From Bacteroidales bacterium (lineage in GTDB: Bacteria > Bacteroidota > Bacteroidia > Bacteroidales > Muribaculaceae): 42,771 bases of DNA. The notes under the pieces were generated by a model, which ran no database searches, was not told the DNA's origin, and saw only the letters and a list, made by a program, of their open reading frames with translations. The position numbers and the translations under genes are program-made. Numbering within the stretch: the first letter of the stretch is position 1; the number at the start of each line of letters is the position of its first letter. The stretch covers positions 1 through 42,771 of the forward strand of contig CAAGGJ010000067.1 in NCBI GenBank assembly GCA_900769345.1, read 5' to 3'. This document shows positions 8,971-17,621 of this stretch, in pieces.

Positions 8971-11133
8971 TTATAGTCCGGAGTGCACATTGAGGTTTTC
9001 GTAAAATTCGGTGGCTCGGCTCTTTTCACCGTTGTAGGCCCACACTATCTCGTCGGTATAGGTCTTGCCTTGGTGAGTAACAGTGGCTTTAATCACATTT
9101 TCACCGTCGGCGAGTGTCACGTCGGTGATGATGTAATGCACATCGGTGTAGCCCTTGCGTATGCCGGTGAGCGGTTTGCCATTGAGCGTAACCCGGGGTT
9201 CGCCCACGTTGCTATATATCGTTACCGAGGTATTGCGATGCTCGCGGTCGGCATTGCGGCGCTGGGTGAGATAGACCACCGGCTCGGTGCTCCAATTGGC
9301 TTTATACCAGTAGAATGAGTCTTTCTTTATCTTGCGGTCGAATGTGATGAGTCCCTTCATATTGCGCCCGGGCACATCGCCGCGATTGGCCATTGGGGCG
9401 GCAAAATCGAAGGTGTTCCATAGATAGGAGGCTATGATGTAGGGGTGATTGGCTATCGTTGCCCACTGATATTCGTGGGTTTTGGTTTGAAATGTTTCGG
9501 GATAGAACTGTTTGGTCCAGTTGAGCGATTCGCCCAAGTCTTCGGTTTGGTGGTAGATATTGGCATCGGCGCCATACTCACTGAGCATGAATTTTTGCCA
9601 CGGATATTCCTTCTCGAGGGCTTCGATCCACGGGTCGATATCCTTGATTTTGCGCTCATACCAACCGAAATAGCGGTTCATGCCTTGTATATCGGCATTC
9701 TGATTGACGGGGTGTTGCGCTATGCCGTAGCCGTTGACCGATGCGGTCATGCGGTCGGGGTCTTCGGTTTTTGCCAGGTCGTGAAGCGATGCTGTGAGTT
9801 GAGCGCAGTAGTCGGTGGGGTTATACACCTCGTTGTGCAGCCCCCAAATGTAGATGCTTGGGTGATTATAGCATTGCCTGATGAGTTCGCGCAACTGGTT
9901 GTGGCAGTTTTCCCATTCTTTGCCCGTTACGCGGTTCACGAATGGTATTTCGCACCATATCACCAGCCCGAGCGAGTCGCAACGCGAGTAGAGATATTCC
10001 GACTGCTGATAGTGGGCAAATCGCACCGTGGTGGCGCCCAATTCCATTATGTAGGTGAGATCTTGGTCGTGGTCGGCATAAGAGAGTGCGCTGCCTTTGC
10101 CCAAGCGGTCTTGGTGGCGCGTCACGCCATACATGGGATATTTTTTACCGTTGAGATAAAAACCTTTCCCGGCTATTGCTTCGTAGTGGCGAAGCCCTAA
10201 TGGCTGAACTATTTCGTCGATTACCTCGTTGCCTGATTTCAGGCGTGTCACCACTTTATAGAGATATGGGTCGAGGCGGCCTTGCCATAGATGTGGCTTG
10301 CGAATCTTGAATTGTGACACATAGCTCTGAGTGCCTTGTGGCGTGAGGTTGATATTTTGCTCATCCATAGCCACTTGCTTGCCTTTGCGGGTGTAGACTG
10401 CCGTTTCGAGGGTTACATCTTTAGGCTCGAGGCTGCCATTGTCTAATTTCACTTTCACCTCCACGTCGGCCGAGGCTGACGATACGTTTTTCTGTCGGAT
10501 GTACACACCGGGCGAGGCGTGGTCGCTAACGGTGATGTTAACTGCCTCGGTCACAATCATCTGCACCGGGCGATAGATGCCGCCGTATACGCCGAAAAGT
10601 ACGTGATTCACCGGGATTACATCGGGGCGAGCCTTGTTGTCGGCTTTTACAATCAGCTGGTTATCGGCATCGTATTTCAGTGCTCCGGTGAGTTCGGCAA
10701 CAAATGCCGAATATGCGCCCTTGTGACTTGTTATCAACTTGCCGTTGAGATATACATCAGCGCACGAGCCCACACCTTCGAAGCGCAGAAACACGCGTTT
10801 GCCTTTGTAGGATGACGGTACGGTGAACGACTTGCGATAATAGCCGTCGCCCTCGTAAAAGTTGTTGTAAGCGGCTTGCATATCTTGGACATTCCATGTG
10901 TGTGGTATAGTCACATCACTCCATTTATCGTTCCATTGGTTCGCCGCTATTGCCATTTCGGAGGCGAGGGGACCTCGCTTGAATTGCCAATCGTGGTTGA
11001 AGTCGGTCACTTGGCGCGCACCGACAGCCCTCACGCTCATAGTGAGGATTGAAACACCGATGATAATACGTAAAATTACACTTTTCGCACCACGCACTGC
11101 ACTTCGATGCGATATGATAGCAGTATTTGCCAT
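8971..11133 (-). CDS. GH2 beta-galactosidase-like enzyme
   Basis: Retaining glycoside hydrolase family 2 enzyme of 720 residues, probably secreted: an N-terminal hydrophobic segment at about 18-36 acts as signal sequence. A jelly-roll sugar-binding domain covers about 42-195, the Ig-like GH2 domain about 196-312 and the barrel about 313-610. The acid/base is Glu434 in GLHNEVYN and the nucleophile is Glu519 in LSEYGAD. A C-terminal Ig-like domain resembling DUF4982 covers about 625-700. GH2 contains galactosidases, mannosidases and glucuronidases; the HNE and SEYG motifs fit beta-galactosidase best, but substrate is not fixed by sequence alone. It is transcribed on its own from a box at 11233-11240, upstream of the hybrid regulator on the same strand. 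Confidence 0.9.
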   Translation of the reverse strand: MANTAIISHRSAVRGAKSVILRIIIGVSILTMSVRAVGARQVTDFNHDWQFKRGPLASEMAIAANQWNDKWSDVTIPHTWNVQDMQAAYNNFYEGDGYYRKSFTVPSSYKGKRVFLRFEGVGSCADVYLNGKLITSHKGAYSAFVAELTGALKYDADNQLIVKADNKARPDVIPVNHVLFGVYGGIYRPVQMIVTEAVNITVSDHASPGVYIRQKNVSSASADVEVKVKLDNGSLEPKDVTLETAVYTRKGKQVAMDEQNINLTPQGTQSYVSQFKIRKPHLWQGRLDPYLYKVVTRLKSGNEVIDEIVQPLGLRHYEAIAGKGFYLNGKKYPMYGVTRHQDRLGKGSALSYADHDQDLTYIMELGATTVRFAHYQQSEYLYSRCDSLGLVIWCEIPFVNRVTGKEWENCHNQLRELIRQCYNHPSIYIWGLHNEVYNPTDYCAQLTASLHDLAKTEDPDRMTASVNGYGIAQHPVNQNADIQGMNRYFGWYERKIKDIDPWIEALEKEYPWQKFMLSEYGADANIYHQTEDLGESLNWTKQFYPETFQTKTHEYQWATIANHPYIIASYLWNTFDFAAPMANRGDVPGRNMKGLITFDRKIKKDSFYWYKANWSTEPVVYLTQRRNADREHRNTSVTIYSNVGEPRVTLNGKPLTGIRKGYTDVHYIITDVTLADGENVIKATVTHQGKTYTDEIVWAYNGEKSRATEFYENLNVHSGL

Positions 11134-11232
11134 AATGTTAAGGTATTACAGGATTCTATTTTATTAAATATATTTCTATTTCTATTTAAAGCCTCTAAGC
11201 GGTAGCCTGTATGCTGCCTTAGGTGGCTTTCG

Positions 11233-11240
11233 CAAAGTTA
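11233..11240 (-). promoter_or_regulatory. -7 box of the GH2 gene
   Basis: Minus-strand TAACTTTG, full consensus; expected start near 11226 and a leader of about 93 bases that contains an imperfect hairpin (about 11185-11230). Confidence 0.55.
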
Positions 11241-11515
11241 GCACTTTTTCTTCAGTGTGGCATTATGTTCGGTTTGCGATGTGGTAATTATCTCTGCATT
11301 TATTTCATTCGGTTTCGCTCTATCGGGTGTTCAAAATGGCGTTTTTTCTTTGAGACATTTTTATCATTGAAAAATGTTGTCAATCAGGCATTTGTGCGAT
11401 TTTTATGTCCGAAATTGATAAATTTTTTTTGTCGATTCGTATAAAAATGATAAATTTTTTGTTGAAAATGATAACGATTTGCGAAAATACTAAGGCTAAA
11501 TTTGCATTGAAGATG

Positions 11516-11553
11516 ATTTCACATTCTCACAGAGGTGAAAGAAGAGAAATTGC
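11516..11553 (+). repeat. Degenerate intergenic repeat, copy 1
   Basis: Read on plus, this segment has the pattern TTC-x-CATTCTCA-x-GAGGTGAAAGAAGAGA. The complement of 11816-11857 has the pattern TTCGTCATCTCA-x-CGAGATGACCGGAGAGA. The two align with a few substitutions and one or two gaps. Confidence 0.35.
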
Positions 11554-11815
11554 ACAAAACTATACGACGCCACTCAATAATATATCAATTACTATTAGCA
11601 TCATACCGAGACGAAGGTTTTGATTTGGGATTTTTTTAGGGATTAATCAATCATTGCAGCGGTGGTCATTGTTATCGGCTGCCGATACGGAGGAGTGGGG
11701 CATCTGTAATTGCAAGTTGGTGAATTGCATCACCTGTTAGCGAAGGTACTTGTCACCCCGGGGGGTGATATAAGTGATAGATAATGGTTAGAAGAAATTT
11801 CCGCTAAGGTTTTAG

Positions 11816-11857
11816 GTGCCTCGACTCTCTCCGGTCATCTCGATGAGATGACGAAAT
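11816..11857 (-). repeat. Degenerate intergenic repeat, copy 2
   Basis: Opposite-orientation relative of the 11516-11553 segment, containing a perfect 8-bp inverted repeat with 3-base spacer (11834-11852). Short GAGATGAC-type intergenic repeats are frequent in Bacteroidota genomes; assignment to a named family was not possible. Confidence 0.4.
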
Positions 11858-12081
11858 GAATTTTTGAATATTGAAAAAGGTAATATTAGATGTTAATAAT
11901 AGCAGACAGTGGTTTTTAGGTTGCAAAATATTGCAACATAATGGCATTACGATGATAAGTGATATTAATATAATAATAGAAATCCAGTAAAAAAGGTAGT
12001 TGAGGAGATGCTTGTGAAAGTGTCTCCTCAATGATTTTTCCGTGGGCTCTACATCTCATTTTATAGCTTGATTTTGGGCAA

Positions 12082-12396
12082 TTAAATCATCCCTGTCATA
12101 TAGAAGGGTAGGTAGATTAATTCATTTTTGCCTATCTGAAAATCCTTTGTGTAGAGTAGATAGCTATTCTTAATCCTACCGGAGTATTTTGCTCTGAAAG
12201 CATCAAGCGATGCATGGGTCTTGTATCCCGATGATTTAACCTCGATAGGGCAAATCTTGTTACCTCGCGATAACAAGAAATCAATTTCATAGTAATGTTT
12301 CTCGTCCTTCTCAAATTCCTCTTCGGTGCTATCCTTTAATTTGCCTACAACAGCATTGGTGTAATTTCCCCGAAATTTATTTTGTCTGTTTGGCAT
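12082..12396 (-). pseudogene. C-terminal remnant of a DUF4143-family ATPase gene
   Basis: The reading frame encodes only the end of a AAA+/DUF4143 protein: HYYEIDFLLSRGNKICPIEVKSSG and the following segment are the typical C-terminal PD-(D/E)XK-like domain with an E-x-K motif. The ATPase domain, about 300 residues, is missing. The N-terminus MPNRQNKF comes from repeated DNA (12363-12411) and resembles the M-x-NRxK/YK opening of the intact ATPase at 28832, so the frame could be the two ends of one gene joined by an internal deletion. The frame can be extended to 12417 through a second repeat copy. Probably non-functional. Confidence 0.65.
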
Positions 12397-12411
12397 ATTT
12401 CCCCGAAATTT
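12363..12411. repeat. Two palindromic 15-bp repeats, 33 bp apart
   Basis: ATTTCCCCGAAATTT occurs at 12364-12378 and at 12397-12411. Each copy is an inverted repeat (AATTTC-CCC-GAAATT in the first). The 33-base period equals that of the array at 39836-39934. Confidence 0.7.
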
Positions 12412-12445
12412 GGGCATCGGCGAGCCGGGTGGTGTAGGGGAGATT

Positions 12446-13210
12446 TTACTTGAGAGAGCGAATCACTCGGCAGGGGTTTCCGGCTGAGAGGGTGTCGGCG
12501 GGGATGTCGTGAGTCACCACGCTTCCGGCGCCTATCACGGTGCGGTCGCCTATGGTCACACCGGGGCATATGGTGACATTGCCGCCCAGCCAGCAATCTT
12601 CGCCTATCACTATGGGGTGAGCCGACTCGATGGTCTGTCGGCGCTGACGATAGTCGAGGGGATGCTGCGGCGTGTAGAGCGCGCAGTTGGGCCCGATGAG
12701 GGTGCGTGCGCCTATGGTGATGTCGCCGGCATCGAGCATCATGGCGTTGTAGTTGACAAACACATTTTCGCCTATATGCAAGCCGTTGCCGTGGTCGCAG
12801 TGGAATGGTGGCAATATGGTGGCTGAGGCCGGAATGTCGGGAATCATATCCTCGAGCACTTGGCGATAGTTGTCGTGGTCGATGCCCGATTTGTTAAATT
12901 CCTCGCAAGCCAGGCGTGAGCGGGTGAGGCTGTGGTCGATTATGGGGTTGGTCCAGTCATACATTTCGCCGCTGCGCATCTTGTTCCATTCGGCCATATC
13001 GTCCTCGGGCGTAGTGGTGCACTTCGGTTGGTCGGCGGGAATGGTGGCAAGCAGTTTTGCCGCTCCGGTGTGCCCCATTTCGGCAGCTTTTTCGAGCATC
13101 GCTTTTGCCCGGGGCACATCTTTTTCGATACAATCGCCCAAGAGCAATCGGCGTCCCACCGAGAACAATGTGTCGGCATCGCTATTGAGCATATAGTTGT
13201 TGCAGTTCAT
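12446..13210 (-). CDS. LacA/Maa-type O-acetyltransferase with N-terminal Sel1-like repeat
   Basis: Acetyl-CoA-dependent sugar O-acetyltransferase. The start is set at the ATG at 13210, 37 bases after the expected transcription start of the box at 13254-13261; a longer frame from 13327 would begin upstream of that promoter. The 254-residue protein has one Sel1-like/TPR-like helical repeat (about 12-56, with KDVPRAKAMLEKAAEMGHTGA), a maltose-acetyltransferase N-terminal segment (about 72-125) and a left-handed beta-helix of hexapeptide repeats (about 130-250). The catalytic His183 lies in TPQHPLD and the usual DCWLGGNV follows. Maa/LacA proteins are normally about 185-200 residues, so the Sel1-like extension is the odd part. 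Acceptor sugar unknown; cytoplasmic. Confidence 0.88.
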   Translation of the reverse strand: MNCNNYMLNSDADTLFSVGRRLLLGDCIEKDVPRAKAMLEKAAEMGHTGAAKLLATIPADQPKCTTTPEDDMAEWNKMRSGEMYDWTNPIIDHSLTRSRLACEEFNKSGIDHDNYRQVLEDMIPDIPASATILPPFHCDHGNGLHIGENVFVNYNAMMLDAGDITIGARTLIGPNCALYTPQHPLDYRQRRQTIESAHPIVIGEDCWLGGNVTICPGVTIGDRTVIGAGSVVTHDIPADTLSAGNPCRVIRSLK

Positions 13211-13253
13211 AGTTTGATTATTATTGTCGGTTTGGTTTGTAGCAATCTTGAAG

Positions 13254-13261
13254 CAAAGATA
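13254..13261 (-). promoter_or_regulatory. -7 box of the acetyltransferase gene
   Basis: Minus-strand TATCTTTG, full consensus; expected start near 13247, leader of about 37 bases. It argues for the ATG at 13210 rather than 13327. Confidence 0.55.
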
Positions 13262-13480
13262 GCAGTTTTCGACCGATTTTCGACCGCTTTTCGCCTCTGA
13301 TTTTCTGATTTTTGGGGGAGACTCCATTTGCTTGATGATTCATGAGGATGCGATACGTAAATGCATATCGAACAAAATGATAGCATTTTGGCAAAAGCAC
13401 GATAAATTTGGTGGTATTTACTAATTGTTGTTTTCATGGCGAAATTTGTATAAAACCTGTAAATTTTTTGCAAATTTTGA
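13262..13480. other. Divergent intergenic region between acetyltransferase and T9SS locus
   Basis: Together with flanking promoters, the gap between the two divergent genes is 377 bases (13211-13587). Apart from the two promoters I see only AT-rich sequence; no RNA gene or strong hairpin. Confidence 0.4.
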
Positions 13481-13510
13481 TTGCAGATTAAAAGATATTG
13501 TTTAACTTTG
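13481..13510 (+). promoter_or_regulatory. Promoter of the T9SS repeat-protein locus
   Basis: TTG at 13481-13483 and TAACTTTG at 13503-13510 are separated by 19 bases, the normal Bacteroidota -33/-7 spacing. Expected start near 13517, leader about 70 bases. Confidence 0.65.
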
Positions 13511-13587
13511 CCCGCATAAGAAATCTTACAGTTTTGGCACATTAATAAACATAAAAATATATAAACCAAATTGTTTTTTTTAGAATT

Positions 13588-15186
13588 ATGAGAAAATTTT
13601 ACATGCTTTTGATGAGCATGATGCTGTTCTCGTTTGCAGCATCGGCTCAAACTACAGTTGTGGTTAATCTCGACTCTAAAGATCGAGTTTACGTAGAAAT
13701 CAATGGCTCGGAAGTGCCAAATCTTGTAGATGGCGACAACACCATCGAAGTTCCGCAGTACACTTCGTTCTACATCAAGAGCCGCGAAGGTTCGTTCCTC
13801 ACCAAGGTGGTTAAGAAATCTGACGGTAGCGAAGGAACCATCTACAATATGAGCCAATGCTCTGTTTATCCCAACCAGGCCGATACATGGACCGTTACAT
13901 CGGTTCCGGCTTCTGAACTTCGCACCGAGAAGTGCCAGGTTAAGGTCGACAATGCCGAAAAGGTGCAAGTGATGCTTTCTAACACTTATTCTATTGTGAA
14001 GCTTACAAGTGGCGAATTTGTAGACGTGCCTTACGTTCCCGGCGTGGAAAACCAACTTATGATTAGCCCTGCCAACTATGGTGAAGTGCTCAACAAAGTG
14101 ATTAAGAATGGCGAAGAAGTACTACCGTCAAGCGGAAGTTCTTATTATGTTTCTGTTGCTGACGGCGACCAAGTGGAAATCGTATCGACATTCGAAGATA
14201 AGGACTGCAATGTCGACTTCATCTACGTAGGCGAAGACATCACAGGCATAGTTAAGAGCGTCTCTGTAAATAATGAGACTGTTACCAACTTCAATGACGA
14301 AGACTTCACCGTGAAGGCGGGCAAGACTATGTACATTACATTCGACGCCCAAACATATAAGCTCGACGCTTTGAAGATTAACGACGAAAGTGTAAATGCT
14401 GGCACAAGCTATCAATTTGTTGTTAAGGACGATACCAAGATTGAAATCACCGCTCACCGTTATGCCGAACTCACTGCTAAACTCACCGTTGACAACGCTG
14501 CCAACATCACAGTGGCTAAGGGCTACTCTTACAGCACTGATTATATCACCATCGCCGACGGCGAAAATGAGATTAAGGTGAGCGAAGTGGCTCCTCAAAT
14601 CTACATTATGGCTGTTTCGGGTGCCAACATCAAAAAGGTTGTAGCCGGTGGCTCTGAAGTATATCAAGACTACGGAGGCGGCTACTCGATAACTGTTAAC
14701 GAAGGCATGGAAATCAATGTAGAAACATCTGCTCTTGAGCGCAACGCTACCCTTAACGTATATGTAAGTGTTGATCCAAAATCGCTTGCTTATTTCTCAA
14801 TGACTCGCGCCGACCGCTCTGAAGTGGAATTGGTGAAGGGCTGGAACGAAATTAAGTTCGGCGAAGACCTTAGCATCGACAACCCATTCTCATGGTCGTG
14901 GTACGATTCGAATGTTTCTAATCAATTTGGCGTAGTTAAGTTGAATGACGTGGTTTTGACTCCGCTTTACGCCAATTCGGTTTCTTACTCAGCTTCATTC
15001 AAGGATGGCGATAAGCTCGTGATTTGCCCATCGTCGGATGTTGACTCTTCGAGCATTCGTGCTATTGCAGCCGATGGCGAAGAAATGCCTGAATTCGTAT
15101 TCACTATCACCGGTCAGAAAGTTAAGTCTGACAATCTCCCTGCCGGCATCTACATCATCAACGGCAAGAAGGTAGTTATCCGATAA
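13588..15186 (+). CDS. Secreted protein of five beta-rich repeats with a T9SS-like tail
   Basis: Unknown function; 532 residues. A signal peptide (1-20, ending FAASAQ) is followed by five related units of about 85-95 residues at roughly 22-110, 117-206, 207-292, 295-386 and 391-480. The units share a pattern of V-x-VDNA..V, then a G-(E/D)N-x-(I/V)-x-V turn, then I/L-x-KV..G-x-EV and a closing ITVNEG-x-EI/VADGDQVEI strand. Such units look like small beta-sandwich adhesin or dockerin-partner folds, but I recognise no named family. The last 45 residues (FTITGQKV..LPAGIYIINGKKVVIR) are a typical type IX secretion sorting tail, so export to the surface or medium is expected. It is first in line with the S8 protease and LRR genes but is followed by a strong terminator at 15204-15259. 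Confidence 0.8.
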   Translation: MRKFYMLLMSMMLFSFAASAQTTVVVNLDSKDRVYVEINGSEVPNLVDGDNTIEVPQYTSFYIKSREGSFLTKVVKKSDGSEGTIYNMSQCSVYPNQADTWTVTSVPASELRTEKCQVKVDNAEKVQVMLSNTYSIVKLTSGEFVDVPYVPGVENQLMISPANYGEVLNKVIKNGEEVLPSSGSSYYVSVADGDQVEIVSTFEDKDCNVDFIYVGEDITGIVKSVSVNNETVTNFNDEDFTVKAGKTMYITFDAQTYKLDALKINDESVNAGTSYQFVVKDDTKIEITAHRYAELTAKLTVDNAANITVAKGYSYSTDYITIADGENEIKVSEVAPQIYIMAVSGANIKKVVAGGSEVYQDYGGGYSITVNEGMEINVETSALERNATLNVYVSVDPKSLAYFSMTRADRSEVELVKGWNEIKFGEDLSIDNPFSWSWYDSNVSNQFGVVKLNDVVLTPLYANSVSYSASFKDGDKLVICPSSDVDSSSIRAIAADGEEMPEFVFTITGQKVKSDNLPAGIYIINGKKVVIR

Positions 15187-15203
15187 ATTCCAAAATTCGA
15201 TAT

Positions 15204-15259
15204 AAAGCGATTTTGCTCAATTGCCATGCGCATTGGGCAAATTCGCTTTTCTTATTTTT
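15204..15259 (+). terminator. Terminator between the repeat-protein and S8 protease genes
   Basis: An 18-bp stem (15204-15221 with 15232-15249; one mismatch, one G-U) with a 10-base loop, followed by TCTTATTTTTA. It sits 18 bases after the first gene's stop and ends 26 bases before the S8 start; no promoter is seen between, so it may attenuate rather than end transcription. Confidence 0.85.
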
Positions 15260-15284
15260 AACTAAACAAACACCAATTTTATCA

Positions 15285-17585
15285 ATGAAGAAGTTTTACC
15301 TCTCGGCACTGCTCGTGGCAATGACATTAGGAGCAGGCGCACAGACAAAACTCGACCTCGGCAGCCGAGCTCAGTTGCGCCAATTGCGTATGGAGCAGAA
15401 AGACTCGAGCAACGAGTATGCCCAGTATTCAACAAAGCTAAAATCAATCATGCATGTCAATCCCGACCATGCACTTGCTATCCTGAAGGTTGACGACGAT
15501 GCCACAGTGGAGCGCCTCGAAGCTAAAGGCGTGAACGTGATGCGTCACACTTTAGGATTTGCTTTTGTGTCGATGCCAACCGATATGGTTGAAGAGGTAG
15601 CTGGCTTGCAAGGCGTTCGCCGTATGCAACTCGCTCGCTCGGTGCAAACCAAAAACAAGTTCGCTCGCCAGTCGACCGGCGTCGACCTCATTCATAGCGG
15701 TACCGGTCTTACTAAAGCCTACACCGGCAAAAATGTGGTGTGCGGTATCGTTGACTCCGGTATGGACCCCAACCACATCAATTTTAAGGACGACGACGGC
15801 AATAGCCGCGTGGGTCTTCTCTCTTATGCTAAAATCTCCAACGATGGTAAAAAAATCAATGTGAAGTACTACGAAAGAGATCAAATCAACCAATTCACTA
15901 CCGACGACAGCGGTTCTTACCATGGCACTCACACCATGGGTACTATGGCAGGTAGCTATCGCGGCGAGGCCACCGTGGCTTTGCCCGATGCCAACAAGCA
16001 ACTTGCCGACGTGAGCATCACTCTCAATCCATACTACGGTGTGGCTTACGATGCCGATATCGTGGCTGCTTGTGGCGACTTGCTCGACTATGTGATAGCC
16101 CTCGGCGTGGAAGATATGCTCAACTATGCTATCGATAACAAAAAGCCTTGTGTCATCAACCTCTCACTTGGTAGCAACGATGGTCCTCACGATGGTACCG
16201 GCGTTATCAACCAATTCTTCGACACTTGTGCCGAGAAACTCAACGCCATCATCTGCGTGGCTGCAGGTAACGAAGCCGACCTTACCATCGCCGCTCACAA
16301 GACATTTACCGACGATGATGTGGAATTTAAGACCTTTATCGAAGGCTACGACTACAATGATTCGTATGTTCGCTCGGGTTCGACTTCGGTCTACAGCAAC
16401 GATGATACTCCTTTCACCAACGTGCAAGCCGTAGTCTACAACACATCGCGCGGCACCATAAGCACTCGCATGAATTTGGAAATCGACCCCGATAAGACTA
16501 CCGGCGGTACAAGCAAATATTGGGTGACTTCGGCTGAATGGCAGGAAACTGATGCCGATATCGTCAATACCGTCCTCGGCAAGTCGTTTCAAGGCTATAT
16601 AGGCATCGGATATGACTGGGATTCGGAAAGCGGTCGCTTCTATGTGATGTTCGACTATACTTTGTTCAACGGCGGTACCGGCATAGGTGCTCAAGGTAAC
16701 TACAACCATGAGTATTATGTGGGTCTGCTCATCAATGGCAAGTCGGGGCAACGCATCGACGTGTTCTGCGACGGCCAAATGTCGTTCCTCTCGAATAACG
16801 GTCTCGAAAGTTGGCAAAATGGTACTGCCGACGGCTCTATCAGCGATATGGCCACCGGTAAGGACATCCTCGTGGTGGGTTCGTATAACACAGCCGACTG
16901 CTGGGGTAGCATCAGCGATGGCTACACCTACTTCCCCGGCTATAGCGTTCCGGTAAACCAAATTACCAACTTCTCATCGTGGGGCACACTTATCGACGGC
17001 CGCTCATTGCCGCATGTGCTCGCTCCGGGTGCTACTATCGTTTCGTCGTACAACCGCTACTACACCCCCGAAACAGGTTCGGTGGCTGCAAATGTTACCG
17101 GCGAAGTGCACAACAACGAGTGGGGCTGGGCGCTCGGTACATCTATGGCAACTCCTCACGTTACAGGCGCCATAGCTCTATGGCTCGAGGCTGATCCTAC
17201 ACTCACCATCAACGACGTGAAGGAAATCATCGAAGCCACAGCCGTGAAGGACGAATATACCGCAGTCAACACCGTGCAAAGCGGTTGGGGTAAATTCAAC
17301 GCCTACGAAGGTCTGAAGGAAGTGCTTCGCCGTGCTCAGGCGGGTGTCAACGAAGTGAAAGCCGATAATCGTCTGCTCGTAACTCCTATGGGTGGCAATA
17401 TCTTCGAAGTGTTCGTGGCAGGTCAGAATAAACTCAACACTAATGTCTACAGCACATCGGGAGCACTCGTGGCTCAGCACAGCGATGCCGGCGACACTGC
17501 TACCATCGACTTGAACTCTCTCTCACCGGGCTCGTATATCATCAATGTAAACGGCATGGTGAGCAAGTGCGTTATTATTAAATAA
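15285..17585 (+). CDS. S8 subtilisin-like serine protease with T9SS-like tail
   Basis: Secreted serine endopeptidase of 766 residues; start set at the ATG at 15285 in front of MKKFYLSALLVAMTLGAGAQ, a clear signal peptide (an upstream frame from 15213 runs through the terminator). A propeptide-like inhibitor domain covers about 40-125. The S8 domain carries Asp157 (VDSGMD), His213 (HGTHTMG), oxyanion Asn329 (AAGNEAD) and Ser620 (GTSMATPH). A long insert (about 340-520) between Asn and Ser resembles a PA/jelly-roll insertion. The C-terminal 75 residues are a T9SS sorting tail (VYSTSGALVAQ ... GSYIINVNG ... CVIIK). The same YSTSGALVAQ occurs in the LRR protein that starts 36 bases downstream, so the two are co-transcribed and probably co-exported. 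Substrate unknown. Confidence 0.93.
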   Translation: MKKFYLSALLVAMTLGAGAQTKLDLGSRAQLRQLRMEQKDSSNEYAQYSTKLKSIMHVNPDHALAILKVDDDATVERLEAKGVNVMRHTLGFAFVSMPTDMVEEVAGLQGVRRMQLARSVQTKNKFARQSTGVDLIHSGTGLTKAYTGKNVVCGIVDSGMDPNHINFKDDDGNSRVGLLSYAKISNDGKKINVKYYERDQINQFTTDDSGSYHGTHTMGTMAGSYRGEATVALPDANKQLADVSITLNPYYGVAYDADIVAACGDLLDYVIALGVEDMLNYAIDNKKPCVINLSLGSNDGPHDGTGVINQFFDTCAEKLNAIICVAAGNEADLTIAAHKTFTDDDVEFKTFIEGYDYNDSYVRSGSTSVYSNDDTPFTNVQAVVYNTSRGTISTRMNLEIDPDKTTGGTSKYWVTSAEWQETDADIVNTVLGKSFQGYIGIGYDWDSESGRFYVMFDYTLFNGGTGIGAQGNYNHEYYVGLLINGKSGQRIDVFCDGQMSFLSNNGLESWQNGTADGSISDMATGKDILVVGSYNTADCWGSISDGYTYFPGYSVPVNQITNFSSWGTLIDGRSLPHVLAPGATIVSSYNRYYTPETGSVAANVTGEVHNNEWGWALGTSMATPHVTGAIALWLEADPTLTINDVKEIIEATAVKDEYTAVNTVQSGWGKFNAYEGLKEVLRRAQAGVNEVKADNRLLVTPMGGNIFEVFVAGQNKLNTNVYSTSGALVAQHSDAGDTATIDLNSLSPGSYIINVNGMVSKCVIIK

Positions 17586-17621
17586 ATTATCTAAATCTCA
17601 ATATTTTATCAACAGAAAAAT

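Larger units (their letters stand above)
11241..12081. other. Gene-free structured stretch with degenerate repeats
   Basis: No credible coding region. It is AT-rich to about 11640, then holds several short perfect inverted repeats: TATCGGC/GCCGATA (11673-11687), GGTGA/TCACC near 11720, TCACCCC/GGGGTGA (11753-11768) and GTCATCTC/GAGATGAC (11834-11852). Two related segments in opposite orientation lie at 11516-11553 and 11816-11857. The short open frames here mainly translate these repeats. It looks like decayed intergenic repeat or mobile DNA between the GH2 promoter and an ATPase remnant. Confidence 0.5.

Noticed and set aside
11405..12031. Two short frames (72 and 75 codons) as small proteins
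   Set aside because: Most of their length translates AT-rich and repeat DNA, without promoter or recognisable domain.
13211..13327. N-terminal extension of the acetyltransferase from 13327
   Set aside because: It would start upstream of the -7 box at 13254-13261 and adds a non-conserved Lys/Asn-rich stretch.
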